Assembly: GCA_018241995.1 (NCBI GenBank)
Contig: JAFECT010000004.1
Coordinates: forward strand, 62,001 to 126,000
Direction: 5' to 3'
Length of the DNA stretch: 64,000 bases
From: Pseudomonadota bacterium
Lineage (GTDB): Bacteria; Pseudomonadota; Alphaproteobacteria; Caulobacterales; Caulobacteraceae
The notes under the pieces were generated by a model that was not told the DNA's origin, did no database searches, and worked only from the letters and a program-made list of their open reading frames with translations. A program made the position numbers and the translations under genes. Below are positions 46,640-55,848 of this stretch, piece after piece; within the stretch, counting starts at the first letter, position 1, and each line of letters opens with the position of its first letter.

Positions 46640-47506
46640 GTGAAGCCGCTCGATCGATACGCCCTGCCCTCCGCGCGGGCCCTGCTCAATCGACTGCTGG
46701 TCGATATGGATGTGGAGGCGCGCGCCATGTCGGCGCCGCGGCCGATCACCGTCCAGGGCGCGGCCGGCCCCTTGCCCGCGCGCCTCTACGAGCCCGATCC
46801 TTCCGCCCCGCCGGGTCCGGCCATGCTGTTCTTTCATGGCGGCGGCTTCGTGTTCTGCAGCCCAGAGACCCACGACGCCCTGTGCCGCAGGCTGGCGGCC
46901 GCCTCGGGCTGGCGCATCCTGTCCTGCGGCTATCGCCTGGCGCCGGAATACCCCTTTCCGGCCCAGCACGAGGACGCGGTCGCCGCGGCGCGCTGGACCC
47001 TGGCCCACGCGCAAGAGCTGAAGTTCGACCCTGCGCGGCTGGCCTTCGGCGGCGATTCCGCCGGCGCCCATCTGGCGCTTTGGGCCGCGACAGACGAGCG
47101 CCTGGCCGGCAAGGCGGCCCTGCTGGTGCTGCTCTACCCCTTGCTGACGCTGGACGACGCGGAGTGGAGCGGCTCGATCGTCAAGGATATGCGCCTGCTT
47201 GGCCGCACGGCCGTGGCCTACATCCGCCGCCAGCTCCAGACGCGGGAGGGCGCCGCGCTGGAGCTGGGGCCGAAACGGCTGGCGCGTGCGCCAGCCGCCC
47301 TGATCGTCAGCGGCGGACCACTGGACCCGGTCAGGCCGGACGCCCACCCCTTCGCCGAGCGCCTGAGAGCAGCCGGCGTCGCCGTGACCGAGCGGGATTT
47401 CCCAGGCCTGGTGCACGGCAGTTTCAACCTGACCCACCTGTCCCAGGCCGCGCGCGACGCGGTGGCCGAAACAGGACGAACGGCGGCGGCCCTGCTCTCC
47501 AGGTAG
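46640..47506 (+). CDS. Alpha/beta hydrolase of the hormone-sensitive-lipase group
   Basis: A 288-residue esterase. It has the HGGGF oxyanion motif (LFFHGGGFVFCSPETHD), the nucleophile in FGGDSAGAHLAL, the acid in SGGPLDPVRPDAHPFAERL and the His in FPGLVHGSF. YRLAPEYPFPAQHEDAVAA is the family block. It probably hydrolyses short acyl esters; the natural substrate is unknown. The GTG at 46640 has AAGG 8 bases upstream; a GTG at 46631 is also in frame. Confidence 0.87.
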   Translation: MKPLDRYALPSARALLNRLLVDMDVEARAMSAPRPITVQGAAGPLPARLYEPDPSAPPGPAMLFFHGGGFVFCSPETHDALCRRLAAASGWRILSCGYRLAPEYPFPAQHEDAVAAARWTLAHAQELKFDPARLAFGGDSAGAHLALWAATDERLAGKAALLVLLYPLLTLDDAEWSGSIVKDMRLLGRTAVAYIRRQLQTREGAALELGPKRLARAPAALIVSGGPLDPVRPDAHPFAERLRAAGVAVTERDFPGLVHGSFNLTHLSQAARDAVAETGRTAAALLSR

Positions 47507-47544
47507 AACCGCCGCCGCCCTAAAGCCCGCGTGGGGGACGCCGG

Positions 47545-48309
47545 CTACTTCTTGTCTTCGGTCTTCTTCTCGATGCGGCGGATCATGACGTGACCCTCGC
47601 CCCATTCGGCCTTGTCGATGAAGCCGTCGTGGTTCTTGTCCATGTGTTCGAAGGCTTCGCGCATGGGGGCTGAGAACTCGTCGAACGAGATCTTGCCGTC
47701 CTTGTTCTTGTCCATCTCGTCAAAGCCGCCGCCATGACCGCCGGGGCCGTCATGGATCATCATGCGCATGTGCTCTATGTGCTCGCCGTGGGGCCCGTGG
47801 CCGTCAGGACCGCCATCGACGATCACGCGCACTTCCTTGCCGTCGCCGTGCTCGACATGGACCGCCATGTCGCCAGCGGGGCCGCCCTCGTGCGAGCACT
47901 GCATGTCGCCGCCCATGTGGTCGCGCATGATCATCATGCGCTCATGCTCGCCCGGCGCGCCTGGGGGCGGCGGCGGCATGTCGCCGTGCATCTCTTCGGT
48001 GGAGAGCTTGCCGTCGTGGTTCTTGTCCATCTCGTCGAACATGGCGGCGTGGAAGGCCAGGAACTCCTCCCTGGTGATGGTCCCGTCGCCGTTGGCGTCC
48101 AGCTTCTTGCCGTCGGCATGCAAGCGCATGAACATCATCTCATGCTTGGCCGGGCCGCCGTGCTCCGGGCCGCCCGGGCCTCCAGGACCCTTGTGGCAGA
48201 CGATCACCACCCGGTGCTCTTCCTTCTTTGCGGGCTCGTCGCCCGCCCAGGCGGCGCCGGCCATAAGGGCTGCGAGGCCCGCGCCCATCAGGGCGGTCTT
48301 GAGTTGCAT
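47545..48309 (-). CDS. Secreted EF-hand protein with His/Met/Gly-rich segments
   Basis: A 254-residue exported protein (signal MQLKTALMGAGLAALMAGAAWA). It has four EF-hand loops: DANGDGTITREEF, DKNHDGKLSTEEM, DKNKDGKISFDEF and DKNHDGFIDKAEW. Between pairs lie stretches dense in His, Met, Gly and Pro (GEHERMMIMRDHMGGDMQCSH and HGPHGEHIEHMRMMIHDG), which suggest binding of a soft or borderline metal such as copper or nickel as well as calcium. It is divergent, across about 200 bp, from a two-component system, so stress- or metal-dependent control is plausible but unproven. Confidence 0.85.
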   Translation of the reverse strand: MQLKTALMGAGLAALMAGAAWAGDEPAKKEEHRVVIVCHKGPGGPGGPEHGGPAKHEMMFMRLHADGKKLDANGDGTITREEFLAFHAAMFDEMDKNHDGKLSTEEMHGDMPPPPPGAPGEHERMMIMRDHMGGDMQCSHEGGPAGDMAVHVEHGDGKEVRVIVDGGPDGHGPHGEHIEHMRMMIHDGPGGHGGGFDEMDKNKDGKISFDEFSAPMREAFEHMDKNHDGFIDKAEWGEGHVMIRRIEKKTEDKK

Positions 48310-48462
48310 GTGGCGTTTTCCCTATCGGTGGGCCGTGCGTTGAGGCCCGGCAGGAGGCTGTCATGACCGGCCGCTGTTGCAACGGTTTTGCCGCTGTGTG
48401 TCGGCCGAGAAATGTAGGGCTGGGGGCCGCGACACGCCGCGACGATCGGCTCGGCGATTGTT

Positions 48463-48486
48463 TCAGCATGGAAATCAGCGTGAAAG
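48463..48486 (+). promoter_or_regulatory. Direct repeat, possible response-regulator site
   Basis: TCAGCATGGAAA (48463-48474) is followed at once by TCAGCGTGAAAG (48475-48486). OmpR-type regulators bind direct repeats with about 10-12 bp spacing. The pair lies 22 bases before the response-regulator ATG, in the region shared with the divergent EF-hand gene. Confidence 0.35.
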
Positions 48487-48508
48487 TCGGGCGTGGGAAG
48501 GAATTCGC

Positions 48509-49255
48509 ATGAGCCTGGAGCCGCCCGCCTCCGATACCGCGCCCGCCGCGCGCATCCTGGTCGTCGACGACGATCCGGGCATCCGCGACGTGCTGTCGGA
48601 CTTCCTGTCGAAGCACGGCTATGCGGTGCAGACCGTCGGCGACGGTAATGCGATGGAGGCGGCGCTGGCGACGAGCGCCCCCGACCTTGTGGTGCTGGAC
48701 CTGATGCTGCCGGGCGAGGACGGGCTGTCGATCTGCAAGCGGCTGTCCAACAGCTCAGGCCCGCCGGTGATCATGCTGAGCGCCATGGGCGAGGAGACGG
48801 ACCGCATCATCGGCCTGGAACTGGGCGCCGACGACTATCTGCCCAAGCCCTGCAATCCGCGCGAGCTCCTGGCCCGGGTCAAGGCGGTGCTGCGCCGGCG
48901 GCGCGAGCCCTCCCCCGCCGCGAGCATGGGCGGGACCGGCGCGGCGGTGGAGTTCGACGGCTGGCGCCTGGACCTGGTGCGCCGCGAGCTGACCTCGCCG
49001 CAGGGGGTGGTGGCTCCCCTGTCCTCGGGCGAGTTCGGGCTCCTGCGCGTGTTCGCCGAGCGGCCGGGGCGCATCCTGACCCGCGACCAGCTGCTCGACC
49101 TGGCGCGCGGCCCGACCAGCGACGCCTTCGACCGCGCCATCGACGTGCAGATCAGCCGGCTGCGGCGCAAGCTCGACGACGGCTCCGGCCACGAGCTGAT
49201 CCGCACGGTCCGAGGCGAAGGCTATATCTTCGACGTGCGCGTGGTGCGCCGATGA
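48509..49255 (+). CDS. OmpR-family response regulator
   Basis: A 248-residue two-domain regulator. In the receiver, [14 protein letters not shown] has the acidic pocket, Asp64 in [13 protein letters not shown] is the phospho-acceptor, and [10 protein letters not shown] has the conserved Lys. In the C-terminal winged helix, [30 protein letters not shown] and [13 protein letters not shown] lead to [11 protein letters not shown]. The ATG at 48509 has GGGAAGG upstream. Its stop overlaps the kinase ATG by 4 bp. The signal is unknown; the divergent EF-hand gene is a candidate target. Confidence 0.93.
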   Translation: MSLEPPASDTAPAARILVVDDDPGIRDVLSDFLSKHGYAVQTVGDGNAMEAALATSAPDLVVLDLMLPGEDGLSICKRLSNSSGPPVIMLSAMGEETDRIIGLELGADDYLPKPCNPRELLARVKAVLRRRREPSPAASMGGTGAAVEFDGWRLDLVRRELTSPQGVVAPLSSGEFGLLRVFAERPGRILTRDQLLDLARGPTSDAFDRAIDVQISRLRRKLDDGSGHELIRTVRGEGYIFDVRVVRR

Positions 49256-50760
49256 AGGCGCCGCGCCGCCTGGGCTCGGCCCCGATCTTCATCCAGGTGC
49301 TGGCCCTGGCGCTGCTCAGCGTCATGGCCGCCCAGGCGATCAACTTCATCGTGGTGCTGTGGCTGCCCGATCCGCCGCCCGCCGGCGTGAGTGTCGCCGA
49401 CGCCGCGCGCGCCCTGAAGGGCGAGACGGTCACCACCCGCGACGGCAAGCACCTGACTGTTGAGGTCGAGGCGAGCGAGCCCTCGCTGCCGATGGGGTCG
49501 CCGGGCGCCGCCCAGCACGACCCTCTGAAGCCGCTGCTGACTCAGCTCCTGGCCCGCCGGCTCGGCGCCGACCCCAGCCGGGTGCGGGTAGTCATGCCGC
49601 AAGGCGAGATGAAGGTGCGCCACTCGTTCTCCACCATGCACATCTCGGCCTCGGCGCGTGGCGTGAACCGCGTCACCGTGCGCCGCGCCGACAACGCTCC
49701 TTCGCCCGACGGCGCGCCCCCGCGCGATCTGCAGGAAGAGCGCATGTTCGTCACCGTCACGCCGGATGGCCCGCCGCATGATCTGCCGCCGCCGGCGCTG
49801 GACCGGATGGCGGGCATCGGCGAGCAGGTCATGTTCCCGGCCTTCGCCGCCGCCTGGCACCGGCCCGACGGGAAGTGGGCGGTGCTGCGGCCCGCCAAGC
49901 CGCCGCTCTCGCCCTGGCAGGTGCGTATGCTGGTCAGCTTCCTGATCACCGCCCTGATGCTGACGCCCCTGGCCTGGTGGACGGCGCGGCGGGTGACGCG
50001 TCCGATCCACCTGTTCGCCAGCGCCGCGGACCGCCTGGGCCGCGACCCCAACGCCCCGCCCCTGGCGCCGACCGGCCCGGCGGAGGTGCGCACCGCGGTC
50101 TCGGCCTTCAACGACATGCAGGACAAGCTGAGGCGCTATGTCGATGACCGCACCGCCATGGTCGCCGCCATCGCCCATGACCTCAGAACGCCCCTGATGC
50201 GCTTGCGCTTCCGCATCGAGGCGGCGCCGGAGGAGATCCGGGCCCGCACCGTCGCCGACATCGAGCAGATGGACGCCATGATCTCCGCCGCCCTGACCTT
50301 CGCCCGCGGCGAGGCGGCTCAGGCCGAGCGTGTGCGCCTGGACCTGAACGCCCTGGTCGCCTCGGTGGTGGACGACATGGCCGATACCGGCACCCCGGTC
50401 GGCTTCGAGGGCGGCAAGGCCTTGCTGATCGAAGGCGATGCGCTGGGGCTGAAGCGGCTGGTCTCAAACCTGGTCGTCAACGCCGTGAAGTTCGGCGAGC
50501 GGGCGCGGGTCAGCCTGAAGCGCGGCAAGGGCGAGGCGGTGCTGACCGTGGACGACGATGGCCCGGGCCTGGCCGAAGACCAGCTGGAACGCGTGTTCGA
50601 CCCCTTCTACCGCGCCGACGCCTCGCGCAGCGCCGGCGGCGGCTTCGGGCTGGGCCTTTCGGCGGCGCGGGCGGTGGCCCAGGCCCACGGCGGGGATATC
50701 AAGCTGGAGAACCGCGAAGGCGGCGGCCTGCGGGCCTTGGTGCGCCTACCCCTCGCCTGA
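49252..50760 (+). CDS. Sensor histidine kinase, partner of the OmpR-type regulator
   Basis: A 502-residue membrane kinase. The first transmembrane segment is at about 15-38 ([21 protein letters not shown]). A periplasmic sensor domain of about 185 residues follows, with a Pro/Asp/His-rich stretch ([16 protein letters not shown]). The second transmembrane segment is near 225-245, then HAMP. The HisKA box [18 protein letters not shown] has His309. The ATPase has [34 protein letters not shown] in blocks and [13 protein letters not shown]. It overlaps the end of the convergent MFS gene by 15 bp. Confidence 0.92.
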   Translation: MKAPRRLGSAPIFIQVLALALLSVMAAQAINFIVVLWLPDPPPAGVSVADAARALKGETVTTRDGKHLTVEVEASEPSLPMGSPGAAQHDPLKPLLTQLLARRLGADPSRVRVVMPQGEMKVRHSFSTMHISASARGVNRVTVRRADNAPSPDGAPPRDLQEERMFVTVTPDGPPHDLPPPALDRMAGIGEQVMFPAFAAAWHRPDGKWAVLRPAKPPLSPWQVRMLVSFLITALMLTPLAWWTARRVTRPIHLFASAADRLGRDPNAPPLAPTGPAEVRTAVSAFNDMQDKLRRYVDDRTAMVAAIAHDLRTPLMRLRFRIEAAPEEIRARTVADIEQMDAMISAALTFARGEAAQAERVRLDLNALVASVVDDMADTGTPVGFEGGKALLIEGDALGLKRLVSNLVVNAVKFGERARVSLKRGKGEAVLTVDDDGPGLAEDQLERVFDPFYRADASRSAGGGFGLGLSAARAVAQAHGGDIKLENREGGGLRALVRLPLA

Positions 50761-52128
50761 GGGCTTGAGCGCGGCGCCGGGAGTCGGCGCCTCGCGCCTC
50801 GGCCGGAACATGCTGACGCCCGCGGCGACCACGGCGAAGGCAGCGGCCGTGCCGAGCGCGGTGCGGAAGCCCGTGTGCTCGGTCAGGCGGAACACCAGGG
50901 CGACCAGGGCGGCGCCCAGGGTCTGGCCGACGAGGCGGGCGGTGGCCTGCAACCCACCCGCGGCGCCGGAGCGGGCGCGGGGGGCGTTGGCGATCATCTC
51001 GCGGTTGTTGGGCGCTTGGTAGAAGCCGAAGCCCAGGCCGCAAACGGCCATGGCGGCGCCGATCTCCAGCGAGGAGGCATGCACTGGGAGAAGCGCCAGC
51101 AGGGCGACACCGACGGCGAAGATCGCCCCGCCCCCGCCGCACAGGATCGCGGCCGGCACCCTGTCGGCCAGCCGGCCCGAGATCGGCGCGACCAGCCCCA
51201 CGGCCACCGGCCAGGGCGTCATCAGAAAGCCGGTCTCCACCTGGTCGCGGTGGAAGGCGGTCTGGAAGTAGAAAGGCAGGGTCACGAAGGCCAGCATTTG
51301 GGCGGCGAACACCGCCCCGGAGGCCGCCACCGCAAAGGCGATGGGTCTGATTTTCAGCAGGTCCAGGGGCACCAGCGGCGCTGGCCTGGCCATCTCGCGC
51401 CGCACCAGGATCACCGCCGCGATCCCCGCCACGACGAAGCACACGGCGCCGACCGCGCCGACATGGGCGATGGCGTCCACCCCGATGATCAGGAAGCCGA
51501 AGGTGACGGCGTTCAACACCGCGCTGATCCAGTCGAAGCGCCGGCCGGAGGTCTCGCTGGGCGGCAGTTTCAGCGAGCACAGCAGCGCGATCACACCGAT
51601 CGGCAGATTGACCGCGAACAGCCAGGGCCAGTCCGCCGCCGCCAGGATCGCCGAGGCCACCGTCGGGCCGATCGCCGCCGCCACCGACACGGTCAGGGCG
51701 TTGAAGCCGATGGCCCGGCCCAGCATCTTCTGCGGATAGGTGTGACGGATCAGGGCCGCCATCAGGCTCATGATCGCCGCCGCGCCGAAGCCCTGCGCGA
51801 CGCGCGCGGCGGTCAGCTGCGCCAGGGTATGCAACATGGCGCAAGCGCCCGACGCGAGCGTGAACACCACCAGCCCGACGCGGAACACCTTGCGGTAGCC
51901 GAGGATCTCGCCCAGCGACGCGAACGGGAGCAGCGAGACCACGATGGCCAGCTGGTAGGCGTTCACCACCCAGATCGAGGAGGCCGGGTCGGCGTGGACG
52001 TCGCGCGCGATGGTGGGCAGGGCTACATTGGCGATGGCGCCGTCCAGCACCGCCATGATGATCGCCAGCAGCAGGGCGGCGATGGCCCAGTAGCGTTGGG
52101 GAAGCGGCAGGCCGTCCTCGGCGTTCAT
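50746..52128 (-). CDS. DHA2-family MFS drug/metabolite exporter
   Basis: A 460-residue transporter with about 14 hydrophobic segments, the DHA2 (EmrB/QacA) type. Visible blocks are LDGAIANVALPTIARDVHADPASSIWVVNAYQLA (motif D1, in two parts), GEILGYRKVFRVGLVVF (motif A) and RVAQGFGAAAIMSLMAALI (motif C-like). The substrate is unknown. It is convergent with the kinase gene and stands alone without a membrane-fusion partner, so it may export across the inner membrane only. Confidence 0.85.
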   Translation of the reverse strand: MNAEDGLPLPQRYWAIAALLLAIIMAVLDGAIANVALPTIARDVHADPASSIWVVNAYQLAIVVSLLPFASLGEILGYRKVFRVGLVVFTLASGACAMLHTLAQLTAARVAQGFGAAAIMSLMAALIRHTYPQKMLGRAIGFNALTVSVAAAIGPTVASAILAAADWPWLFAVNLPIGVIALLCSLKLPPSETSGRRFDWISAVLNAVTFGFLIIGVDAIAHVGAVGAVCFVVAGIAAVILVRREMARPAPLVPLDLLKIRPIAFAVAASGAVFAAQMLAFVTLPFYFQTAFHRDQVETGFLMTPWPVAVGLVAPISGRLADRVPAAILCGGGGAIFAVGVALLALLPVHASSLEIGAAMAVCGLGFGFYQAPNNREMIANAPRARSGAAGGLQATARLVGQTLGAALVALVFRLTEHTGFRTALGTAAAFAVVAAGVSMFRPRREAPTPGAALKPSGEG

Positions 52129-52271
52129 GGCGTCCCTAACCCGGCGAAGGCGCGCGCGTTCCGGCCACTGTTTGATCTGAGTCGCATCCGCGCGCCCGGC
52201 GCCGGGATAGCGTTGGCCGGGGCCGAGGGAACCGCGACGGCGCGCGGCGATTTCGGTCCCAGGAGACCAGC

Positions 52272-54986
52272 ATGCCCGCCAGCCTCGACACCTACCGCGC
52301 CAAACGCGACTTCACCCAGACCCTGGAGCCCTCCGGCCAGACCCGCGTGGGCAAGGCCGAACGCGCCCGCTTCGTGATCCAGAAGCACGACGCTACCCGC
52401 CTGCACTATGACCTGAGGCTGGAGTTCGACGGGGTGTTCAAGTCCTGGGCCGTGACCAAGGGCCCCTCGCTCGACCCGCACGAGCGGCGCCTGGCGGTGG
52501 AGGTGGAGGACCATCCGCTCGACTACGGCGACTTCGAAGGGACCATTCCGAAAGGCCAGTACGGCGGCGGAACGGTGATGCTGTGGGACCGGGGCTGGTG
52601 GGAGCCGGAAGAGCCCGGAACAAGCATCGAGAAGGCGCTGAAGAAGGGCCACCTGTCGTTCCGTTTCGACGGCGAGCGGCTGAAGGGCGGCTGGACCCTG
52701 ATCCGGATGCGCAACGACCGCGAGGGCGGGCGCGGCAGGAACAACTGGCTGCTGATCAAGCACGAGGACGAGACCGCCCACGAGGAGGACCACGACGCCC
52801 TGCTGGAGGAGAACGCAGTCTCCATCGCGTCAGGCCGTACCATGCAGGAGATCGCCGAAGGCATCGGCAAGGGTCCTAAGCCCTTCATCACCAAGACCAG
52901 GCGCCCGGCGAAATCGGTGTGGCATTCGAAAGGATCTTCACCGGAGGCCAGCGCCGAGGCGGCGGCGGAGACGACCGGGGCGCCCAAGGGGTCCGAGCCT
53001 GAGCCCAGACCAAAAGCCAAGGCGGTGCACGGCAAGACGGTGAAGGCCCTGCCGGATTTCATCGAGCCGCAACTGACCAAGCTGGTCGACGCGCCTCCCG
53101 TCGGCGACGCGTGGGCGCACGAGATCAAGTTCGATGGCTACCGCATGCAGCTGCGCGTCGAGGCGGGCCGCACCATCCTGCGCTCGCGCAAGGGCCTGGA
53201 CTGGACCCATCGCTTCCCCGAGATCGCCGAGGACGCCACAGCCCTGCCCGACGGCCTCTACGACGGCGAGATCGTGGCCCTGGACGACGAGCAGCGGCCG
53301 GATTTCGCAGGCCTGCAGGCGGCACTATCGGACGAAAAGACCGGCGGGCTGATCTTCTTCCTGTTCGACGCCCTGATGCTGGGCGACGCCGGCCAGCTGG
53401 AGGACCTGCGCGACCTGCCCCTGACGGACCGCAAGGCGCGGCTGCAGGCGGTGCTTGAGCGGGAGAACTCGGCGCGGCTGCGCTATGTCGAACACTTCCT
53501 GGCGGCCGGTGAGGCGGTGCTGCAGTCCGCTTGCCGCATGTCGCTGGAGGGCGTGGTCTCCAAGCGGGTCGACGCCCCCTACCGCTCCGGCCGTGGCGAC
53601 ACCTGGGTCAAGGCCAAGTGCCGGGGCGGCCAGGAGGTGGTGATCGCCGGCTGGACCACGACAGGCGACGCCTTCCGCTCCCTGATCGCCGGGGTATGGC
53701 GCGGTGACCGCTTCGTTCACGTGGGCCGGATCGGCACGGGCTTCGGCCGGGACAAGGTGGACATCCTGCTGCCCAAGCTGAAGGCGCTGGAGACCGACCA
53801 GTCGCCCTTCACCGGCAAGGACGCGCCGCGCAAGGGCGCCGGCGTGCACTGGGTGAAGCCCGAACTGGTGGCGGAGATCGGTTTCGCGGGCTGGACCGGC
53901 GACGGCCACATCCGCCAGGCCAGCTTCAAGGGCTTGCGCGAGGACAAACCTTCCCGCGAAGTGCGCGCCGAGGAGGCTGCGCCGGTGAGCACGGTCGAGG
54001 ACGAGGACGCGCCCAAGCCTGCCAAGGCGCCCAAGGCCAACGCGGCGCCGAAGATCGTCGTCGCCCCGGCGAAGGTCGTACATGGCGGCTCGGTCGTGCT
54101 TGGGACCACCATCTCGCACCCGGACAAGATCCTGTGGCCGGCCACGGCGGATCAGCCCGGCGTCAGCAAGCTCGAGCTCGCCCGCTACATTGAGGCCGTG
54201 GGCCAATGGATGGTCCCCTACGTCCAGGGCCGCCCCTGCTCGATCATCCGCACCCCGGACGGCATCGAGGGCAAGCAGCGCTTCTTCCAGCGTCACGCGG
54301 GCCGGGGCACCTCGGCCCTGATCACCCAGGTGACCGTCTCGGGCGACCGCGAACCCTATCTGCAGTTCGACAGCGCCGAGGCCCTGGTGGCCGGGGCGCA
54401 GTCCGGAGCCACCGAGTTCCACCCCTGGAACTCCCTGCCCGGCGAACCCAACCTGCCCGGGCGCTTCGTCTTCGACCTCGACCCGGACGAGGGCCTGGAC
54501 TTCCAGCGCGTGATCGAGGCCGCCAAGGAGGTGCGCGACCGGCTCGAGGCCGTGGGCCTGACCGCCTGGCTCAAGACCACCGGCGGCAAGGGCCTGCACG
54601 TGGTCACCATCCTGGAGCAGCCGAAGAAGAACCCGGTCCCCTGGCCCGAAGCCAAGGCCTTCGCCCAGGCCCTGTGCGTGCAGATGGCGGCCGACAGCCC
54701 CCAGCGCTACACAACCAACATGGCCAAGATTCAGCGCAAGGGGCGGATTTTCCTGGACTATCTTCGCAACGACCGGATGTCGTCCGCCGCCGCCCTGCTG
54801 ACCCCTCGCGCCCGGCCCGGCGCGCCGGTGTCGATGCCGCTGAGCTGGTCTCAGGCGAAGAAGGGCCTGGACCCGAAGGCCTACACCATCCGCACCGCCG
54901 TGGAGCTGATGAACCGGCGTGGCCCGTGGGCGGGGTGGGAAGACAGCGCAGGGTCGCTGAAGGACGCGATCAGGAAGTTACAGTGA
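52272..54986 (+). CDS. ligD: LigD, multifunctional ATP-dependent DNA ligase for NHEJ
   Basis: A 904-residue enzyme with three catalytic parts. Residues about 20-190 are the 3'-phosphoesterase (HDATRLHYDLRLEFDGV and AVTKGPSLDP, with the metal-binding histidines). Residues about 255-560 are the ATP ligase (EIKFDGYRMQL carries the adenylated lysine, and LYDGEIVALDD and GVVSKR follow). Residues about 610-900 are the polymerase/primase (FDLDPDEGLDFQRVIEAA with the catalytic aspartates, and LKTTGGKGLHVV). Ala/Lys/Pro-rich linkers join them. It repairs double-strand breaks with Ku, encoded convergently about 0.9 kb away. Confidence 0.95.
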   Translation: MPASLDTYRAKRDFTQTLEPSGQTRVGKAERARFVIQKHDATRLHYDLRLEFDGVFKSWAVTKGPSLDPHERRLAVEVEDHPLDYGDFEGTIPKGQYGGGTVMLWDRGWWEPEEPGTSIEKALKKGHLSFRFDGERLKGGWTLIRMRNDREGGRGRNNWLLIKHEDETAHEEDHDALLEENAVSIASGRTMQEIAEGIGKGPKPFITKTRRPAKSVWHSKGSSPEASAEAAAETTGAPKGSEPEPRPKAKAVHGKTVKALPDFIEPQLTKLVDAPPVGDAWAHEIKFDGYRMQLRVEAGRTILRSRKGLDWTHRFPEIAEDATALPDGLYDGEIVALDDEQRPDFAGLQAALSDEKTGGLIFFLFDALMLGDAGQLEDLRDLPLTDRKARLQAVLERENSARLRYVEHFLAAGEAVLQSACRMSLEGVVSKRVDAPYRSGRGDTWVKAKCRGGQEVVIAGWTTTGDAFRSLIAGVWRGDRFVHVGRIGTGFGRDKVDILLPKLKALETDQSPFTGKDAPRKGAGVHWVKPELVAEIGFAGWTGDGHIRQASFKGLREDKPSREVRAEEAAPVSTVEDEDAPKPAKAPKANAAPKIVVAPAKVVHGGSVVLGTTISHPDKILWPATADQPGVSKLELARYIEAVGQWMVPYVQGRPCSIIRTPDGIEGKQRFFQRHAGRGTSALITQVTVSGDREPYLQFDSAEALVAGAQSGATEFHPWNSLPGEPNLPGRFVFDLDPDEGLDFQRVIEAAKEVRDRLEAVGLTAWLKTTGGKGLHVVTILEQPKKNPVPWPEAKAFAQALCVQMAADSPQRYTTNMAKIQRKGRIFLDYLRNDRMSSAAALLTPRARPGAPVSMPLSWSQAKKGLDPKAYTIRTAVELMNRRGPWAGWEDSAGSLKDAIRKLQ

Positions 54987-55033
54987 CTTAGGCACGCGTT
55001 TGCGGGTGAAGGTTTGGATCTCTGGGGGGATGT

Positions 55034-55834
55034 GTGGGGAACGATCTCGTTGAACTTCGCGAGCGCATCCAATTCGCTCGCGATGAAACCAAGGCTCTCA
55101 AGAGTGAGATTGAGGGTTGGGCAAGGACTGCCTTCGCGCTAAGGCCTACATTCACCATCGATGCCGGCGCGCCGAACACAACATCTGCTGGAACGGCGAA
55201 GATTTACGCCGTGCAAACAGCCGAAGTGCCTACCTCTATTAGGGCCAAAGCGGGGGTTATCGCTAACGAGCTTCGTTCGATCCTTGATGGGTTGGCCTGC
55301 CAACTTGCCACGCGTAACAGCAGAAGCACACGAAACGTTTATTTTCCGATCTCAAAATCCAAAGCGATTTTCGAATCTGACGGCGTTCGAAAAATCAAAG
55401 ACCTTTCAAAAGCAGATCAACAGACAATCGTTGACCTAAAGCCGTATCGTGAGGCGAGCCCGCTTCTCTTCGGACTGCATGAAGCTGATCGAACTCGCAA
55501 ACACACCCGACTAATGGGATGCGCTGGCGCACCAGGGTCCATCGTGCTTGGAAACGCGATCAGGCTCACCGATACCTCGCATACTGATTTTAAGAGCGTC
55601 ATCATTGATGGGTTTGACGCAAGTAATCTGCATATTAGGGGAGCTCCGGACCTAGGGTCTGCGCCGCTGGGCATCCCTGTCCTTCTTGCGACCGGCGTAC
55701 CTGTAGGAATGCCTTTTGGATGGTCACCCAGCGTTGCCTATCAAGAGCCTCAGGAGTTAGCTCGAGAGGAAGTAATCACGACGCTTCAACGGTTCGCGGA
55801 CACCGTCGAAGCTATTGTTGCCAAGTTTGAATAG
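55034..55834 (+). CDS. Hypothetical protein of low-GC composition between ligD and ku
   Basis: Not recognised. 266 residues from a GTG at 55034 (ATGTGTGGGG context). The N-terminal 40 residues are a charged helix (LVELRERIQFARDETKALKSEIEGW), possibly coiled coil. No signal peptide is seen. Blocks include VIANELRSILDGLACQLATR and LHEADRTRKHTRLMGCAG, reminiscent of uncharacterised proteins carried in accessory DNA. A/T-rich codons (AAATCC, TTTCAAAAG) contrast sharply with both flanking repair genes. It ends 14 bp from the ku stop, in a convergent position. Confidence 0.72.
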   Translation: MGNDLVELRERIQFARDETKALKSEIEGWARTAFALRPTFTIDAGAPNTTSAGTAKIYAVQTAEVPTSIRAKAGVIANELRSILDGLACQLATRNSRSTRNVYFPISKSKAIFESDGVRKIKDLSKADQQTIVDLKPYREASPLLFGLHEADRTRKHTRLMGCAGAPGSIVLGNAIRLTDTSHTDFKSVIIDGFDASNLHIRGAPDLGSAPLGIPVLLATGVPVGMPFGWSPSVAYQEPQELAREEVITTLQRFADTVEAIVAKFE

Positions 55835-55848
55835 AATGATAGCCGAAT

